DNA of 64,000 nt from Acidobacteriota bacterium (GTDB taxonomy: Bacteria > Acidobacteriota > Terriglobia > Bryobacterales > Bryobacteraceae). The stretch covers positions 49,817 to 113,816 of the forward strand of contig JAKOTR010000004.1 of NCBI GenBank assembly GCA_029776225.1. Reading direction: 5' to 3'. The notes under the pieces were generated by a model, which did no database searches, was not told the origin of the DNA, and saw only the letters and a program-made list of their open reading frames with translations. Position 1 is the stretch's first letter, and each line of letters begins with the position of its first letter. This document shows, in pieces, positions 46,329-55,531 of the stretch. The position numbers and the translations under genes are program-made.

Positions 46329-47525
46329 CTAAGCCGCGGCGCTCAGGATCTGCCGGATGCGCCGCGCCACGATCTGAGCTTCCCCGCGCTGCATCATCCA
46401 GACGCCCACAATTAGCTCCTTCCGCGAGCCGGGGACCACCTCGATCGACGGCTCGCCTTCACGCAACTGCCTCACAACCTCGCGGACCGTGATCTTGACG
46501 ACCTCCGGGTTCCAGCTGATCTTCAAGTGCGGCACCTGGTTGGCGATCTGCGGGATCCAGACCTCGGTGGAGACGCTGCGGATCGGCTTCACCGCATCGG
46601 CGATGATTTGTACGCGCTTCTCCCACTCCCGCCAGTCCGCCTCGTGATCGCGCTTCAGGTAGCTTTCCACCGCCACGAGCATGGCGAGCATTTCTTCCTT
46701 GTTCACCTTGTGGCCGCGCGCGATGGTGTCGCTGTGAGGGGAGGTGTTGAGCTTCGCTGCCTCGATCAAATCCTTCCGGCCGAGCAGCAGGCCGGCGCTC
46801 TGCGGGCCGCGCAGTCCTTTGCCGCCCGAAAACGTCACGAGGTCGTAACCCATCTTGATGTACTTGGACAGGTTCTCGGCCGGCGGCACGTCGGCGGCGG
46901 CGTCGTTAAAGGTCGGGATGTTGAACTTCTTGCCGAGGTCGGCGAATTCGTCCACCTTGATCTTGCCTACGGGGTCGTTGGCGTTGAAGAACAGCATCAT
47001 TGCCGTCCGCGGGCCGACTGCGCGCTCCAGCTCCTCGCGCGTTTCGACCTCGACGAAGCGGATGCCGCAGGCGCGCACCGCATGGTCGTAGCCGTAGCGG
47101 TGCGATTTCTGGATGATCACCTCGTTTTTCATCCCGGTGGTGTCCGGAAGGCGGCGTATGAATTCGGGGTTGGTGCCGGTCATACAGGCGGCGGTGCCGA
47201 CGGTGAGCGCCGAGGCCGCGCCCGCCGTCACCATGGCCGCCTCGCAGCCGATCAGCGATGCGATCCGCCGGCCGACCGCGTCCTGCAACTCCTCCAGACG
47301 CACGTACTTGTCCGCCGCCGACACCCAGGCTTGAATCACTTCCGGCGGCATCAGAGACGCCGTCAACATTGTGTACGTTCCGGCTGCGTTTATGAATGGC
47401 CGGACACCCAGTTCCTTGAGAAGGTCGCGTTTGGCGGAAGCGGCGAAGGCCGCGCTGCCAGGAAGAAGCCCTCCGAGCACAGGAATGCCGGACAGGCGAG
47501 CAAGGAAGTTGCGCCGATCGAACAT
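46329..47525 (-). CDS. SelA-like PLP-dependent enzyme with Tat signal
   Basis: 398 aa from the ATG at 47525. The N-terminus MFDRRNFLARLSGIPVLGG is a twin-arginine signal. The fold-type-I PLP core has GVRPFINAAGTYTMLTASL, ITVGTAACMTG-like strands, FNDAAADVPP (PLP-ring aspartate), and FSGGKGLRGPQSAG with the PLP-binding lysine. It resembles the L-seryl-tRNA(Sec) selenium transferase / D-glucosaminate-6-phosphate ammonia-lyase group, but no selenocysteine genes are nearby, so an amino-sugar or amino-acid lyase is more likely. A TACACT -10 box lies 6 nt before the ATG. Confidence 0.75.
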   Translation of the reverse strand: MFDRRNFLARLSGIPVLGGLLPGSAAFAASAKRDLLKELGVRPFINAAGTYTMLTASLMPPEVIQAWVSAADKYVRLEELQDAVGRRIASLIGCEAAMVTAGAASALTVGTAACMTGTNPEFIRRLPDTTGMKNEVIIQKSHRYGYDHAVRACGIRFVEVETREELERAVGPRTAMMLFFNANDPVGKIKVDEFADLGKKFNIPTFNDAAADVPPAENLSKYIKMGYDLVTFSGGKGLRGPQSAGLLLGRKDLIEAAKLNTSPHSDTIARGHKVNKEEMLAMLVAVESYLKRDHEADWREWEKRVQIIADAVKPIRSVSTEVWIPQIANQVPHLKISWNPEVVKITVREVVRQLREGEPSIEVVPGSRKELIVGVWMMQRGEAQIVARRIRQILSAAA

Positions 47526-47531
47526 GGCATC

Positions 47532-47537
47532 AGTGTA
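47532..47537 (-). promoter_or_regulatory. -10 box (TACACT) of the SelA-like gene
   Basis: TACACT on the minus strand, 6 nt before the ATG at 47525; predicted leaderless. Confidence 0.4.
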
Positions 47538-47565
47538 CACCCGGGGGGTTGATTCCGAACCCCTT

Positions 47566-50082
47566 TTAAGCGGGGGCGGCCCGCCGGCGGAGCAACCCGC
47601 CGAGGCGGTCGGCGATGCCTCTCCACTTACGCAAGGTGAGTTCGATCAGGTTCAGTAAAACCGCGAGAATCAGCAGCCCCGGCCAGAGCCGCATGGTCGA
47701 CGCCACCGTGCGGCCGCCCGGATCGAAGACGTCGCGCGGGGCGGGGTTGAAGCGGCCTCCCGTAAACTCGGAGATGCGCTTCAGCAACTGTTCGTCCGAG
47801 CCGTATTGGGTGAGTTCTTCTTCCTGCCTGTAGAAGCCGACTTCGGGGAAGGCGCGCGATTCCACCAGCGGCCGCACACGGAACAGCCCCTTGCGATGGT
47901 CGATGCGCACGCGGCCGCGATAGGCGCCCGCCGCCACCTTCTCCACTTTCACCGGCCGCTGGAAACCCTGCGGGCCGATGACAAAAACGTCGGGCACTTT
48001 GGCCGGCTCCTCGATATAGCGGCCGAGGTGGTAATCCACCACCAGCTCTCCGGTGGCGCTGTTGTACTCCGCCTTGGCTTCGCCCGCCTGCGTGTGCGGG
48101 AGCAGGTCGCGAAACACGTTCCCCCAGAAGCGGTCAAATCCCTCCCAATTCACCCAATTCCGGGCCCACCGGCTCTTTGCGTCCGAGGTGAAAACTCCGG
48201 CGCGCCCCAGGCCGTACTGCCAGCGGACCAGCAGGGGGTCCCGGATATCGGCGTTGAGGATCACATCGGCGGTCGGTTTAGGCTCGAAACGCACGTAGCC
48301 GAGCAGCGGAGGCGCGGTCTCCATCCCCACGCCTTCCAGGATTTCGACGTTCTTCATGACCGCCGGCCTGATATTGCGCTCCACAGCGGTGGAACCCGTA
48401 TGCTCCATCACGTCGCGCAGCAGAATCTGCTCGAGTCCCGAGGGATCGCTCAAGAAATACGACTTGCCCCGCGCTAAGCTCGCCACCCTTTCCAGATAGC
48501 TGCGGTTTACGTCCTGGCCGAGGCCGACCGTCGAGATGGTGATCTGCCGCTGCGACGCCTCCCGCGCCAGAGACATGCTGTCGCCCTCCTCGGAAATGCC
48601 GTCGGTGAGCAGCACGATGTGCTTATAAACCGCGCGGACGCTGAGGATGCGGCGGTATGCCTCGGTCAACGCCGGCGCGATCTGGGTGCCGCCGTCGGGC
48701 ATGATGCCCGCGATCACCCGCTTGATCAGCGTCTTCTCCTCGGCGCGGCGAATCGGCACCGCCCAGTGGAACGAGTTGTCGAAGATGAGCACGCCCACAT
48801 AGTCGATCGGCCGGAGGTTTTCCACCACGCCGATCGCGGAAAGCCGCGCCAGCTCCATCTTCCTGCCCTCCATGGAGGACGACTTGTCGAGGATGAGCAC
48901 CACGCAGGTGCCTTCGGGCGTGCGCGGCGGCGCGATCTTCGCGGGCAGGGTCCGCTCGAGAGGGTCCTCGGGAGCGCCTTTCTTGTCTACGTAGATGTTG
49001 CGTTCCCCGCCGATCGAGATGAGTCCCCCGCCCTGCTTGACGAACTCCTCCACCTGCTCCTTGGTCTGCTCCGGAACTGCGGTCAGGTCCCAGTTGTTCA
49101 GCGCCAGGATCTGGTAGTCGGCCAAATTGGACGGTATCGCCTGGGCCTGCACCACCTCGAACTGCGCCGCTTCAAGCGTGCGGAGGATGTGGACCTCCGT
49201 GCCCGGCGGGTCCTGGGAGACGAACAACACGCGAGGCCGCCTCAGCGACAGCGCCTGCGCGAAACGCACCTCACCCAGTCCCGGCGCCGAGATGGAGCCG
49301 GAAAAATCCACCGCGCCGGTCGAGCGGATGCTGGCGTGTACGCGCAATTGGTTGGGACCCGGCTCGAGCACCACCTGGTTCGAACCCAACACTTTCTGAT
49401 CGGCCGACGTCGTGACCGTCGCCCGCGTGCGCTGCGGCGAGACCACAATCACATCGACGGGAAAATGCTCGCCGCTGAAGGCTTGAGCGGGCAGCGTCAC
49501 CGACTCCAGGCGCAGATCGGGTTTCGGCCTGCCGTTCAGCGCATAGGTATCGATCGGGATTCCAAGCTGCCGCGCCTGCCACACCGCGCGCGTGACGCTT
49601 CCGAGATTTTCCAGCCCGTCGCTGATGAGCACGAGGCGCGGCACGCGGTTTGCCGGGAGCGCGGAAATCCCCTCCCTCAGGGCGGCTTCGATATCCGTGC
49701 TCCGGCCGGCCTCTCCGGCTGTGTAGCCGAGCTTGAGGCGGCCTTCTTCCCGCTCGGCCGCAGTCACACGGCGCGTGGATTGGGCGAACGGCATCACGTG
49801 GACCCAGTTGCGTCCCCGGCTGGATTCGAGCGCGCGCGCCAGCTCCGATGCGCGCTGAAGATCCTGCGGTGAAAGGCTGGAGGAGGTGTCCACCAGGACG
49901 GCAACCGCCACTCTCGACTCAAACACTTCGAGCCGCGGCTCGGCGAGCGCCAGCAGCACGGCGGCCAGCCCCAGGGCTTTCAAGACGAGAGCGCCGCGGC
50001 GGCTCGCGCCTCTCCAGGAGTACGCGGCCCAGATCAGCGGAACGAGCGCCAGCAGCGCGAGCCAGGGCCGCTCTACCGTCAT
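47566..50082 (-). CDS. Membrane VWA-domain protein, last gene of the MoxR operon
   Basis: 838 aa from the ATG at 50082, which overlaps the previous stop by ATGA; the longer in-frame start at 50166 lies in that gene. Two membrane segments at the N-terminus and one near the C-terminus (LLILAVLLNLIELTL) frame two VWA-like domains. The second has a clear MIDAS motif DKSSSMEG and LLTDGISEEGD. Between them a region LFVSQDPPGTEVHILRTLE / GGGLISIGGERNI looks like a glutamine-amidotransferase-fold domain. Such proteins act in the periplasm with MoxR and DUF58 partners. Confidence 0.85.
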   Translation of the reverse strand: MTVERPWLALLALVPLIWAAYSWRGASRRGALVLKALGLAAVLLALAEPRLEVFESRVAVAVLVDTSSSLSPQDLQRASELARALESSRGRNWVHVMPFAQSTRRVTAAEREEGRLKLGYTAGEAGRSTDIEAALREGISALPANRVPRLVLISDGLENLGSVTRAVWQARQLGIPIDTYALNGRPKPDLRLESVTLPAQAFSGEHFPVDVIVVSPQRTRATVTTSADQKVLGSNQVVLEPGPNQLRVHASIRSTGAVDFSGSISAPGLGEVRFAQALSLRRPRVLFVSQDPPGTEVHILRTLEAAQFEVVQAQAIPSNLADYQILALNNWDLTAVPEQTKEQVEEFVKQGGGLISIGGERNIYVDKKGAPEDPLERTLPAKIAPPRTPEGTCVVLILDKSSSMEGRKMELARLSAIGVVENLRPIDYVGVLIFDNSFHWAVPIRRAEEKTLIKRVIAGIMPDGGTQIAPALTEAYRRILSVRAVYKHIVLLTDGISEEGDSMSLAREASQRQITISTVGLGQDVNRSYLERVASLARGKSYFLSDPSGLEQILLRDVMEHTGSTAVERNIRPAVMKNVEILEGVGMETAPPLLGYVRFEPKPTADVILNADIRDPLLVRWQYGLGRAGVFTSDAKSRWARNWVNWEGFDRFWGNVFRDLLPHTQAGEAKAEYNSATGELVVDYHLGRYIEEPAKVPDVFVIGPQGFQRPVKVEKVAAGAYRGRVRIDHRKGLFRVRPLVESRAFPEVGFYRQEEELTQYGSDEQLLKRISEFTGGRFNPAPRDVFDPGGRTVASTMRLWPGLLILAVLLNLIELTLRKWRGIADRLGGLLRRRAAPA

Positions 50083-51974
50083 CGCGCACTCCTTGCGGCG
50101 CCCGCCGCCTGCGCTGCGCGGCCTCCCGCGGGAAGTCCAAAGCGCCGGCGCCCGTACAGAAACCACTCCGCCAGCAGTCCGAGCGCCCCGGCCAGCGCAA
50201 GCCAGGGCCAGAGTTCCGCGTAATCAAGGCGGCTGGAAACTGGAGCGGGGATGCCCCGGCGCGCGTCCTTCGGCGGCGTCCAGCGGATTTCCGCCACCTC
50301 GGGCAACGTCAGCGAGTACACCAGCTCCCTGTCGCCGGCCGCGATGCGGACGGTCCCGGGATTGGCGGTGAAGAACCGCAGGTTGCGGCCGTGCTGGGTG
50401 AAAGGCAGGGCGCTGCCATCCTCCGCCAGCACGCTCACCTGGCCGGTTTCGGCTTCCAGTGGGACATCCACCGTGCCCACGCTGCCGGCGTTCAGTTCCC
50501 AGCGCCGGAAGATATCCGGCGCCATCCAGCGCAAAATGTTCGCAAACAGCAGCGGCGCCGCAAGCTCGTAACGCAGCGGCCCGCGGACGGGATGAAAACC
50601 GAGCACGGCGGTCTTCGGCTTCCCTGCCCGCGCCACGACGACCGCTCCGGACTCGGTCTCCGCCACGGCCAGATCTTCCGCCCCAGGCTGGAACACCTGC
50701 GTTTCGTCCAGCTTGAGGTCCTTGGCGCGCAAGCCCGCCCCGAGCGGATGGTCTGAGCGCCAGCGCGCCACCAGAACATTCCTTTCCACCGACCGCATCC
50801 GCACGGGCGATCGCTCCGGCGGCGCGATCCAGATGGCATCAGCTTTCGGGGGTGTGGGCGGGCTGAAGCGGTCCAGGATTACGATGCCGGCGTTGTCCGT
50901 GTCCGTGTATTCCGCCGGCTTGCGAAAAACGGCTTCGACTTCTGGCGCAGCGGCCAGCACCGGACGGAACAACTCCGGCTCCTCCGAATACACCACCACT
51001 TTCAGCAGCCGCCGCCCGGGGAGTTCGATCACCGCGCGGTCGTTGCCGGGAAAATCGTCTGGCGGAAGAAGCCGCGCTTCGAGCCATCCCCCGCCGCGGT
51101 TCCGGTACTCGAAAGTTACGGTCTGTTCGGCGCCGGGTGGCACCGTGAGGCGGCGTGAGCCGGCTGGTGAGCCCCCGAACGCGAGCGCGAGGGTGACCGT
51201 CCGCGGCCGCGTGCCGTAGTTGTGAACGCCGGCCAGAATTTCCCAGGTGTCCGGGTCCGTGGCCGAGCGCCGCAGCCCGATCTTCTTCAGCCCGCAGTTC
51301 TCAATCGCTTCGGGGACGGGCAGGACTCTCAGGTTGGCGATCCGCTGCTGCGCCAGATCCGCTTCGCTGTCGGAAACACGCCCCGGCCCCACGTAGACGA
51401 TTTCGCCGGTCCGCCCGGGTTGCAGCCGCTGGGCCTGGCGCGCGAACTCAAGCGCCTGCTGGAGGTTGAGCGCCGTGTAGCTCGGCTCGGATTCATCGAT
51501 GGCCCGCTCGATTGCCTGCTTGTTGGTTTCAAACGCCGTGGCCGGAGTCGCCAGGGCGTCGGCGCGCACGAGCATCAACCGGTCTCCGGCAGGCAGCGAC
51601 TCCACGTAGGCCTTAGCCGTGCCGCGCGCCTGGTCCATCAACGTTCCCCTTGGCCCCCGCGCGGCCATCCAGGCCGAGGTGTCGAGGATCAGCACGTGGT
51701 CGCGCGCGGCGGGCCCGGGCGCTCCTATGCGCAACTGGCCCACCGCCAGCAGCAGCAGCGCGATGCTCACCAGTTGCAGGAGCAGCGAAAGCGGCTGTTG
51801 GATGCGGCGGCGGTGCTTGACTTCGGCCGCCTGCTCGGAGGCCACCCAGAAGCGCAGCGTCGGCACCGTGAGGCGCCGCCGGGTGCGATCCCAGAGATAG
51901 AGCGCAACCACGCCCGCCGAAATTCCGCCGAACACCGCGGCGAACTGAAGCCAGGTGAGATTCAGCAGAAACAC
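50079..51974 (-). CDS. BatA/VWA-like membrane protein
   Basis: 631 aa. The N-terminus LNLTWLQFAAVFGGISAGVV is the BatA-type first helix, and a second helix follows at about 60-80. The VWA-like domain has LILDTSAWMAA in place of the DxSxS core, so the MIDAS site is degenerate (a threonine and alanine replace the first two serines). The C-terminus has a final membrane helix (LWPWLALAGALGLLAEWFLYG). It overlaps the downstream VWA gene by 4 bp and follows the DUF58 gene by 10 bp, so it is the third product of the operon. Confidence 0.8.
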   Translation of the reverse strand: MFLLNLTWLQFAAVFGGISAGVVALYLWDRTRRRLTVPTLRFWVASEQAAEVKHRRRIQQPLSLLLQLVSIALLLLAVGQLRIGAPGPAARDHVLILDTSAWMAARGPRGTLMDQARGTAKAYVESLPAGDRLMLVRADALATPATAFETNKQAIERAIDESEPSYTALNLQQALEFARQAQRLQPGRTGEIVYVGPGRVSDSEADLAQQRIANLRVLPVPEAIENCGLKKIGLRRSATDPDTWEILAGVHNYGTRPRTVTLALAFGGSPAGSRRLTVPPGAEQTVTFEYRNRGGGWLEARLLPPDDFPGNDRAVIELPGRRLLKVVVYSEEPELFRPVLAAAPEVEAVFRKPAEYTDTDNAGIVILDRFSPPTPPKADAIWIAPPERSPVRMRSVERNVLVARWRSDHPLGAGLRAKDLKLDETQVFQPGAEDLAVAETESGAVVVARAGKPKTAVLGFHPVRGPLRYELAAPLLFANILRWMAPDIFRRWELNAGSVGTVDVPLEAETGQVSVLAEDGSALPFTQHGRNLRFFTANPGTVRIAAGDRELVYSLTLPEVAEIRWTPPKDARRGIPAPVSSRLDYAELWPWLALAGALGLLAEWFLYGRRRFGLPAGGRAAQAAGAARSAR

Positions 51975-51984
51975 GCGGCCCTCC

Positions 51985-52869
51985 TCACTCCACGGCTCCT
52001 ACGTGCGCCAGCGGTCCGAAGACTGCGTCTTCGATCGGGATGGACGTGGAAATACCCGCGTACCTTCCCCCGTTCCTCAAAGCCAGCCTGCGCAGCATGC
52101 GCGCGTACTCGTCAAAAGCGGCCGTGTATCTGGCTCGCGCCTCGTCGTCGAACTCGATCTCAAGCCGCGCGCCGGTTTCGGCGTCGTGCAACTCCAGCTC
52201 GCCGTCCCACGGCGGGTTGCGGTCCTCCTCCGCCCACACATGCACGAGCATCAGCTCGTGGCCGAAATCGGCGAGGTATTGCAGCGCCTTTTCGCAATCG
52301 GCATCGTCGAGAAAATCCGAGATCACGATGAGCAGCCCGCGCTTGGCGTAACTCGACACGAACTGCCGCACCACCCGGAAATAGTCCGTGCGGCCCGCGG
52401 GCTTGAGCTGCGTGATGTAGTCCACGGCGGGAGCGAACCGGTGCCGCCCGCCGCTGCACCGGAACGGGTCCGCCAGCGAGTCGTTGAACGGGTTGATGGC
52501 GATGCTGTCCAGCCGGACCAGCCCGATGTAGCACAGCGCGGCCGCCAGCTTCTGCGCGTAGGCGAATTTCGGCTGGGCGCCCGTCTGCATGGAAAGGCTC
52601 ACGTCGAGCAGCAGCCGGATCGGCGTGTGCGGCTCGACGCGGAACATCTTCAAAAACAGTTTTTCAAAGCGGAGGTAAGCGCGCCAGTTGACGGCGCGGA
52701 GGTCGTCGCCGTGATGGAAGTGGCGGTGATCGAGGAACTCCTGTCCCGGCCCGGGAAAACGCGAAAGGTTGTGCCCGCCGACCAGGCCCGGAAACGACTT
52801 GCGCCAGTGGATCGCAAGCCGCTCCAGCTTTTCCAGGAAAGTCCGGTCGATCAGGGGCTCCTGAGCCAT
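51985..52869 (-). CDS. DUF58-domain protein
   Basis: 294 aa. The DUF58 signature FHHGDDLRAVNWRAYLRFEK is at about residues 52-71, followed by a VWA-like domain with LLLDVSLSMQTG and LLIVISDFLDDADC. There is no membrane segment. The family acts beside MoxR ATPases, probably as a metal- or partner-binding adaptor. It starts 34 bp after the MoxR stop and is followed at 10 bp by the BatA-like gene. The operon order MoxR, DUF58, VWA, VWA is the widely conserved one. Confidence 0.9.
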   Translation of the reverse strand: MAQEPLIDRTFLEKLERLAIHWRKSFPGLVGGHNLSRFPGPGQEFLDHRHFHHGDDLRAVNWRAYLRFEKLFLKMFRVEPHTPIRLLLDVSLSMQTGAQPKFAYAQKLAAALCYIGLVRLDSIAINPFNDSLADPFRCSGGRHRFAPAVDYITQLKPAGRTDYFRVVRQFVSSYAKRGLLIVISDFLDDADCEKALQYLADFGHELMLVHVWAEEDRNPPWDGELELHDAETGARLEIEFDDEARARYTAAFDEYARMLRRLALRNGGRYAGISTSIPIEDAVFGPLAHVGAVE

Positions 52870-52903
52870 TGCGCGTCTTATCCGTCCGCCGCCGCGACGG
52901 GAG

Positions 52904-53899
<996 letters not shown>

Positions 53900-53905
53900 A
53901 CCTTT

Positions 53906-53911
53906 ATTCTA
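53906..53911 (-). promoter_or_regulatory. -10 box (TAGAAT) of the MoxR operon
   Basis: TAGAAT on the minus strand, 6 nt before the GTG at 53899. An AAAGGT lies between but is too close to act as a ribosome site. Confidence 0.45.
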
Positions 53912-53950
53912 GCCTGCATTGCCGGATGGGACCGGAAGCGGCTCGCCCGC

Positions 53951-54400
53951 CTACGTCCGCGACAGGGATGCGCTCCGTGCGCTCAGTGTGTTGGCGAAGT
54001 GCGTGAGGATGTGGGCGCGCTCTTCCAGCGACCGCCGCGCCGCGCCGGTCATGCTTTTCTTCGTGATGGCGAACCAAAGCTGTTGCAATTTGAAATCCGC
54101 CATGAGAATGCGCTGCTCCACGGTGTGGCTGCCGACGCGCAACGCCGAGGTGTAGCGCAGCAGCGACGTGAGGACCTCGTAGTCGCGCTGCAGCCAGGTG
54201 TCGAGCGCTTCGATCTCTTCGAGCGTCAGTTCGCCTTGCAGGTATTCGAGGACGTAGGGGAAGCGTAGCTCGTTAGCGGCCGCCACTTGCCGCGCCCGCT
54301 CGCCGGTCTCCGCCGTGCGCAGGATCGCGTGGCAGTTGTACCGGAACCAGTAGTAGAACAACACCAGCGCGAACGACAGGATCAGTAGCTCGGAAAGCAT
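53951..54400 (-). CDS. Membrane-anchored hypothetical protein (149 aa)
   Basis: 149 aa from the ATG at 54400; an in-frame start at 54424 also exists. One N-terminal hydrophobic helix (MLSELLILSFALVLFYYWF) is followed by an all-helical, charged domain: YVLEYLQGELTLEEIEALDTW, RDYEVLTSLLRYTSAL, and a C-terminal helix ending in ARSASLSRT. It may be a type-II membrane protein with a cytoplasmic helical bundle. It is transcribed toward the MoxR operon with a gap of about 50 bp and may be a leading member. No family is recognised. Confidence 0.6.
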   Translation of the reverse strand: MLSELLILSFALVLFYYWFRYNCHAILRTAETGERARQVAAANELRFPYVLEYLQGELTLEEIEALDTWLQRDYEVLTSLLRYTSALRVGSHTVEQRILMADFKLQQLWFAITKKSMTGAARRSLEERAHILTHFANTLSARSASLSRT

Positions 54401-54618
54401 GAAACCGGATAAGGCCGGCCACACCCGCGGCCTGCCAGGCGAATCGCCGGAGCGCCGATTCTAACCCACAGAGAATAACACCCGTTTACCGGGGTTGCAA
54501 GGGCGGAGGAGTAATGTCCAACCACCTGCGTTCAACTGCATCGAAATGGCAAGGTGCACCGCGGAGGCCGCGCGCTCGCGACTTCCATGGCCTGCCAGAC
54601 CGCCTCGGCCATCTGCCG

Positions 54619-54624
54619 TAAAAT
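54619..54624 (+). promoter_or_regulatory. -10 box (TAAAAT) of the toxin-antitoxin pair
   Basis: TAAAAT 15 nt before the antitoxin ATG at 54640, leaving a leader of about 9 nt. Confidence 0.4.
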
Positions 54625-54639
54625 GACGTTAGGTGCGCC

Positions 54640-54831
54640 ATGAGCAAGCGCGAGCTGATCGTAGAACAGCTTAGCCGGTTGTCCGAAGCGGATCTGGACC
54701 GCCTACTGGCGTTCCTCCGGAGTCTCACCGAAGAGCGTGCCGAGTCCTCGATCCCGGTCGTGGCGGCTGAGTCCGCCTTGGCCAAGGACTGGCTCTCCCC
54801 TGAGGAGGATGCAGCCTGGGCCAGTTTGTAG
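54640..54831 (+). CDS. Putative antitoxin of a PemK/MazF-type pair
   Basis: 63 aa, starting MSKRELIVEQLSRLSEADLD, then RLLAFLRSLTEERAESS and a tail KDWLSPEEDAAWASL. The amphipathic helix followed by an acidic, probably disordered C-terminus is the usual antitoxin design (DUF2281-like), but there is no clear DNA-binding domain. Its last codons overlap the start of the toxin frame by 16 bp in another reading frame, so the two are coupled. The surrounding 54.4-55.5 kb region looks like a small accessory patch. Confidence 0.7.
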   Translation: MSKRELIVEQLSRLSEADLDRLLAFLRSLTEERAESSIPVVAAESALAKDWLSPEEDAAWASL

Positions 54832-55151
54832 CCGGCGACGTCGTCGTCCTTAACTTCCCATTCTCAGACCTGAGCCAGAGCAAGCGGCGACCAGCTCTGG
54901 TTCTTGCCGCTCTCCAGGGCAATGACGTGATCCTGTGCCAGATCACCAGCCAGGCGCGCGAAGACGAATACGCCATTCGCCTGGAAGCATCGGATTTCGT
55001 CACCGGCGGCCTACACCAGAGCAGCCGCATTCGTCCGAACCGGGTATTCACCGCTGACTCCGCAATTATTGTCTATCGCGCCGGTCATGTAACCGGCTCG
55101 AAACTTGCCGAAGTCAGACAGCGCTTGATCCAGATCCTCAGCGGGAGTTGA
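54816..55151 (+). CDS. PemK/MazF-family mRNA interferase toxin, apparent CTG start
   Basis: The frame after the antitoxin encodes VAGDVVVLNFPFSDLSQSKR, then RPALVLAALQGNDVILCQIT, then AIRLEASDFVTGGLHQSSRI, then RPNRVFTADSAIIVYRAGHV. These match the beta-barrel of PemK/MazF ribonucleases from end to end. After the in-frame TGA at 54801 there is no ATG, GTG or TTG before the domain. The only plausible start is a CTG at 54816, with GAGGAGG (54802-54808) 7 nt upstream. That gives 111 aa. An internal GTG at 54927 would remove the first strands. The toxin would cleave mRNA in a sequence-specific way and be held by the upstream antitoxin. Confidence 0.8.
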   Translation: MGQFVAGDVVVLNFPFSDLSQSKRRPALVLAALQGNDVILCQITSQAREDEYAIRLEASDFVTGGLHQSSRIRPNRVFTADSAIIVYRAGHVTGSKLAEVRQRLIQILSGS

Positions 55152-55191
55152 ACGACAACGCCCGCATCGTAGCCGGCTGCTTGCACGTGAT

Positions 55192-55464
55192 TCACTTCGG
55201 GAGCTTTACAGCCCCACCCTCGACAAGTAGTGTGATCGTGCTCGAAGCACGGATGCCGCTGCAAGCGGCTGGGCAAACCAGCGCTTGCTCGAGTCTGACC
55301 GTGTAGAAGGTGTAGACGGTCGTCCCATCCTGGGAAAGATCTGACTGGCGGCTTACGATCGTGCCAAGTACAACAACTGAGTCCTTTCGGAACGGGAATG
55401 GCGGAGTAGGGGTAATGGTATTCAGATGAAGCATCCCCGGAGGCGCATCGACGGGCATCTCCAA
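55192..55464 (-). pseudogene. Remnant of a secreted-protein-like hypothetical gene
   Basis: An open frame from a TTG at 55464 to a stop at 55192 reads DSVVVLGTIVSRQSDLSQDG, then TTVYTFYTVRLEQAL, then SITLL-like strands and EGGAVKLPK. This resembles the central part of an acidobacterial secreted protein family whose members usually continue past a (V/L)(R/K)(F/L)P segment. Here the chain stops right there, and upstream a TGA closes the frame with no signal peptide. It looks like an inner fragment of a longer gene, next to the toxin-antitoxin pair. The region 55152-55531 is otherwise empty. Confidence 0.4.
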
Positions 55465-55531
55465 ACCGTTACCCGCGGTCGCGGCTCAGCCCCGGGTCGC
55501 GACTAAAAATCACGACGATGCGACAGGCGAT

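Noticed and set aside
54809..55151. The ATG at 54809 as the toxin start
   Set aside because: It is out of frame with the toxin domain and only 1 base from the GAGGAGG site, so it cannot start the protein without a frameshift.
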